DNA from: JABMRW01 sp964396965
GTDB taxonomy: Bacteria > Chloroflexota > Dehalococcoidia > Dehalococcoidales > BS750m-G39
Reading direction: 5' to 3'
Length of the DNA: 6,712 nucleotides
NCBI GenBank assembly: GCA_964396965.1
Contig: CAYNGD010000040.1
Location: 1-6,712, forward strand
The notes under the pieces were generated by a model that worked only from the letters and a program-made list of their open reading frames with translations, ran no database searches and was not told where the DNA came from. Of the stretch, positions 5,660-6,712 are shown piece after piece (position 1 is the stretch's first letter; every line of letters starts with the position of its first letter). The position numbers and the translations under genes were made by a program.

Positions 5660-5863
5660 GTGGCGTTTGTCAGAACTAAACGAAAGGGCAACAGAATCTA
5701 CTACTATCTTGTGGAAAACAGAAGAGAAGGTGAGAGGGTGAGGCAAAAAGTCATTAAATACCTCGGTGCCGAGCCTCCAACAAAAGAGCAAATAGAAAAC
5801 ATCATAGCGCGGGAACGAAGTCAGGGACTTATTGCCGGGCGGTCGGAAGGAGGTTCACGGTAG
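5660..5863 (+). CDS. Small orphan protein resembling the N-terminal domain of IS1634-type transposases
   Basis: The frame encodes 67 residues from a GTG at 5660, with AGGTG (5651-5655) 4 nt upstream. An in-frame TAG at 5648 excludes a longer N-terminus. Residues 1-37 (MAFVRTKRKGNRIYYYLVEN, then RREGERVRQKVIKYLGA) follow the beta-strand pattern R...G..YYYLVE..R.G..VRQ.V..LG found at the start of IS1634-type transposases, including the one at 3179. Residues 40-67 are charged and probably helical (KEQIENIIARERS), ending in a Gly/Ser/Arg tail. No catalytic core follows: the frame stops 29 bp before a tRNA fragment. From memory, similar stand-alone short proteins recur in Chloroflexota, which would argue for a real small gene and not a scrap, but I cannot check this. 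Its function is unknown. Confidence 0.65.
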   Translation: MAFVRTKRKGNRIYYYLVENRREGERVRQKVIKYLGAEPPTKEQIENIIARERSQGLIAGRSEGGSR

Positions 5864-5892
5864 CGCGAATCGCTCGGTTTTGCTGCGGCTAC

Positions 5893-5937
5893 CTTCCAAG
5901 CAGGTTGTCGCGGGTTCGAGTCCCGTCTCCCGCTCCA
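5893..5937 (+). tRNA. 3' fragment of tRNA-Gly(UCC), probable attachment site
   Basis: The sequence matches the 3' 60% of a bacterial tRNA-Gly: anticodon loop CTTCCAA (5893-5899; anticodon TCC at 5895-5897), a variable region, T-arm stem GCGGG/CCCGT around loop TTCGAGT (5910-5926), acceptor strand CTCCCGC (5927-5933), discriminator T and encoded CCA (5935-5937). No complementary GCGGGAG or D-arm lies upstream. The bases before the loop (GGCTAC) do not form a proper anticodon stem with GCAGG. The molecule therefore cannot fold as a tRNA. A fragment that starts at the anticodon loop and keeps the 3' end is the typical result of tyrosine-recombinase integration into a tRNA gene. An integrase remnant begins 105 bp downstream. 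Confidence 0.8.
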
Positions 5938-5953
5938 TAGGCATAAAGGAAGA

Positions 5954-5975
5954 GCTCCTGACACCCTGCAGGAGC
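5954..5975. other. Hairpin between the tRNA fragment and the integrase remnant
   Basis: GCTCCTG (5954-5960) pairs perfectly with CAGGAGC (5969-5975) around an 8-base loop. On the plus strand no T-run follows. On the minus strand the following bases are only partly T-rich (CTTCCTTTAT), so termination is doubtful in either direction. It could be an arm-type binding site near the attachment core. Confidence 0.35.
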
Positions 5976-6041
5976 CAAAGAAATAGATAGAGGTTGAAGC
6001 TGGTCTAAACGACTTGCACCGGGCGGGCTCCCCAAAACGCT

Positions 6042-6386
6042 ATGGTGCAGAAAGATGGAAGCTGGCAATGGTTGCTGGAGGGATTCAGGTTTGACCTGGA
6101 GGCGCAGGTTCGCCCGAAGACGGTTGAATACTATTACGACCACGCTCGTATTTTCGTACGCTGGGTAGAGGCTGCAGGCATCGCTGAGCCGCGACTGCTC
6201 ATAAGACGGGACATAAATAGTTTCTTCCACTATATTACAAATGATTCGCCCAATGCCAAGCGAATGCACGATGCTGGTGGAGAAGCTCATCATGCCGAAT
6301 CACTTCGTTTTCACTATTATCGAGGAATCAAGCGATTTTGTCTTTGGCTGATTGCAGAGCGCTGTCTGGAACATAACCCTTTATAG
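6042..6386 (+). pseudogene. Tyrosine recombinase (integrase), N-terminal part only
   Basis: The 114 residues look like the SAM-like core-binding domain of phage-type integrases: GSWQWLLEGFRFDLEAQ, then VRPKTVEYYYDHARIFVRWV, RDINSFFHYITN, and LRFHYYRGIKRFCLWLIAER ending in EHNPL. This domain grips DNA at the attachment core. In a whole integrase (about 300 residues or more) the catalytic domain with its R-H-R and Tyr residues follows directly after 'NP'. Here a TAG comes instead, and no other frame downstream resumes an integrase. The protein cannot recombine DNA. The start is the first ATG after an in-frame TAA at 6006; there is no convincing RBS. Same-strand placement just after a tRNA 3' end is the classic integrase position, so this is probably the decayed integrase of an element that used the tRNA-Gly gene. 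Confidence 0.75.
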
Positions 6387-6706
6387 TCATAACACACAAG
6401 GCACGCGTAAGATTTTGTAAGGGAAGCATAAAAGCATTCGATATATCTGGTTTTCGTCATGCCGAACCCACAACCGAGGGTACTTTTTCAGTAGAGGGGG
6501 CTGTTGAAGAGGTTGAGGTAAAGGGAGATGTAGTAGAAGTACTGGTAACTGTCCCCGGTGGTGATGAGAAGCAGGCACAGGAAGAAGCAAAAGCCCAAGT
6601 CGAATCCATCATCGGCTTGCTTGCTCTGTGTTTTGGCGAACAGATTTTGGGTGAACCTGTTGTCACTTTTCAGGTTATTGACCCACCTGGTTTTCAAGCA
6701 AATTGA
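6377..6706 (+). pseudogene. Unrecognised coding-like frame without a normal start codon
   Basis: The frame is open for 109 codons from the TAA at 6374-6376 to the TGA at 6704-6706 but has no ATG, GTG or TTG before residue LL near the end. The composition is protein-like: FDISGFRHAEPTTEGTFSVE, then VEEVEVKGDVVEVLVTVPGG, a charged helix DEKQAQEEAKAQVESII, hydrophobic GLLALCFGEQ and ILGEPVVTFQVIDPPGFQAN. A natural-looking N-terminus, (M)KAFDISGF, begins at an ATA at 6428, with AGGGAAG just upstream. The original ATG may therefore have mutated, giving a 92-residue protein; alternatively the 5' end of a longer gene was lost at the join with the integrase remnant. I do not recognise the family. Confidence 0.5.
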
Positions 6707-6712
6707 CCACCC

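Noticed and set aside
5889..6293. 134-codon minus-strand ORF ending GAGDGTRTRDNLLGR
   Set aside because: This ending is the well-known false translation of the antisense of a tRNA 3' end, and the rest is antisense to the integrase remnant.
6387..6697. Three overlapping minus-strand ORFs of 67-69 codons
   Set aside because: They are antisense to the coding-like plus frame 6377-6706 and are Ser/Thr-, Pro- or Leu-rich shadows without RBS or motif.

Overview
The window looks like an eroded integration hotspot on a bacterial chromosome: two nested insertion sequences, a fragment of a tRNA gene that marks an integration site, and several broken genes. Shine-Dalgarno sequences are strong (an almost perfect GGAGGTGATT precedes istA). 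A small orphan protein ending its core in 'IKYLG' and the lipoprotein fragment on the left recall environmental Chloroflexota (Dehalococcoidia-like) genomes, but that placement is from memory and weak; there is no taxonomic marker gene.

Layout. (1) Bases 1-416, minus strand: the first 138 codons of a secreted, probably lipid-anchored protein that runs off the left edge. (2) 438-4860: an IS1634-like (IS4 superfamily) element with 15-bp terminal inverted repeats and a 5-bp TCAGA target duplication. Its transposase gene (3179-4777, plus) has an in-frame amber codon near the N-terminus, so it is probably dead. (3) Nested inside it, at 492-3088: a complete IS21-family element with a 6-bp CCCAGC duplication, arrays of 21-22-bp repeats at both ends, and intact istA and istB. 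Removing the IS21 element and one CCCAGC copy leaves an IS1634-like element of 1820 bp, a normal size. The order is therefore IS1634-like first, IS21 second.

(4) 4866-5659: no convincing gene. It is dominated by a dense two-strand cluster of AGACA/TGTCT motifs (26 copies in about 540 bp), including palindromes of the form AAGACATGTCTT and a degenerate 52-bp tandem repeat. This is the least explained part of the window. (5) 5660-5863: a 67-residue orphan protein resembling the N-terminal domain of IS1634-type transposases. (6) 5893-5937: the 3' part of a tRNA-Gly(UCC) gene, from anticodon loop to CCA, with no 5' half; this is what a tyrosine-recombinase integration leaves behind. (7) 6042-6386: the N-terminal, non-catalytic part of a tyrosine recombinase, cut off before its catalytic domain. 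(8) 6377-6706: an open frame that looks coding but has no normal start codon, probably another remnant.

How the parts relate. The tRNA fragment followed directly by an integrase remnant suggests the junction between two elements that used the same tRNA gene in succession. Only istA/istB appear intact and able to act together (transposase plus AAA+ helper). Taking the IS1634-like element out joins a TTGACA box (4876-4881) to a TACGCT box (425-430) at exactly 17 bp, upstream of the lipoprotein gene, so the insertion may have split that gene's promoter.
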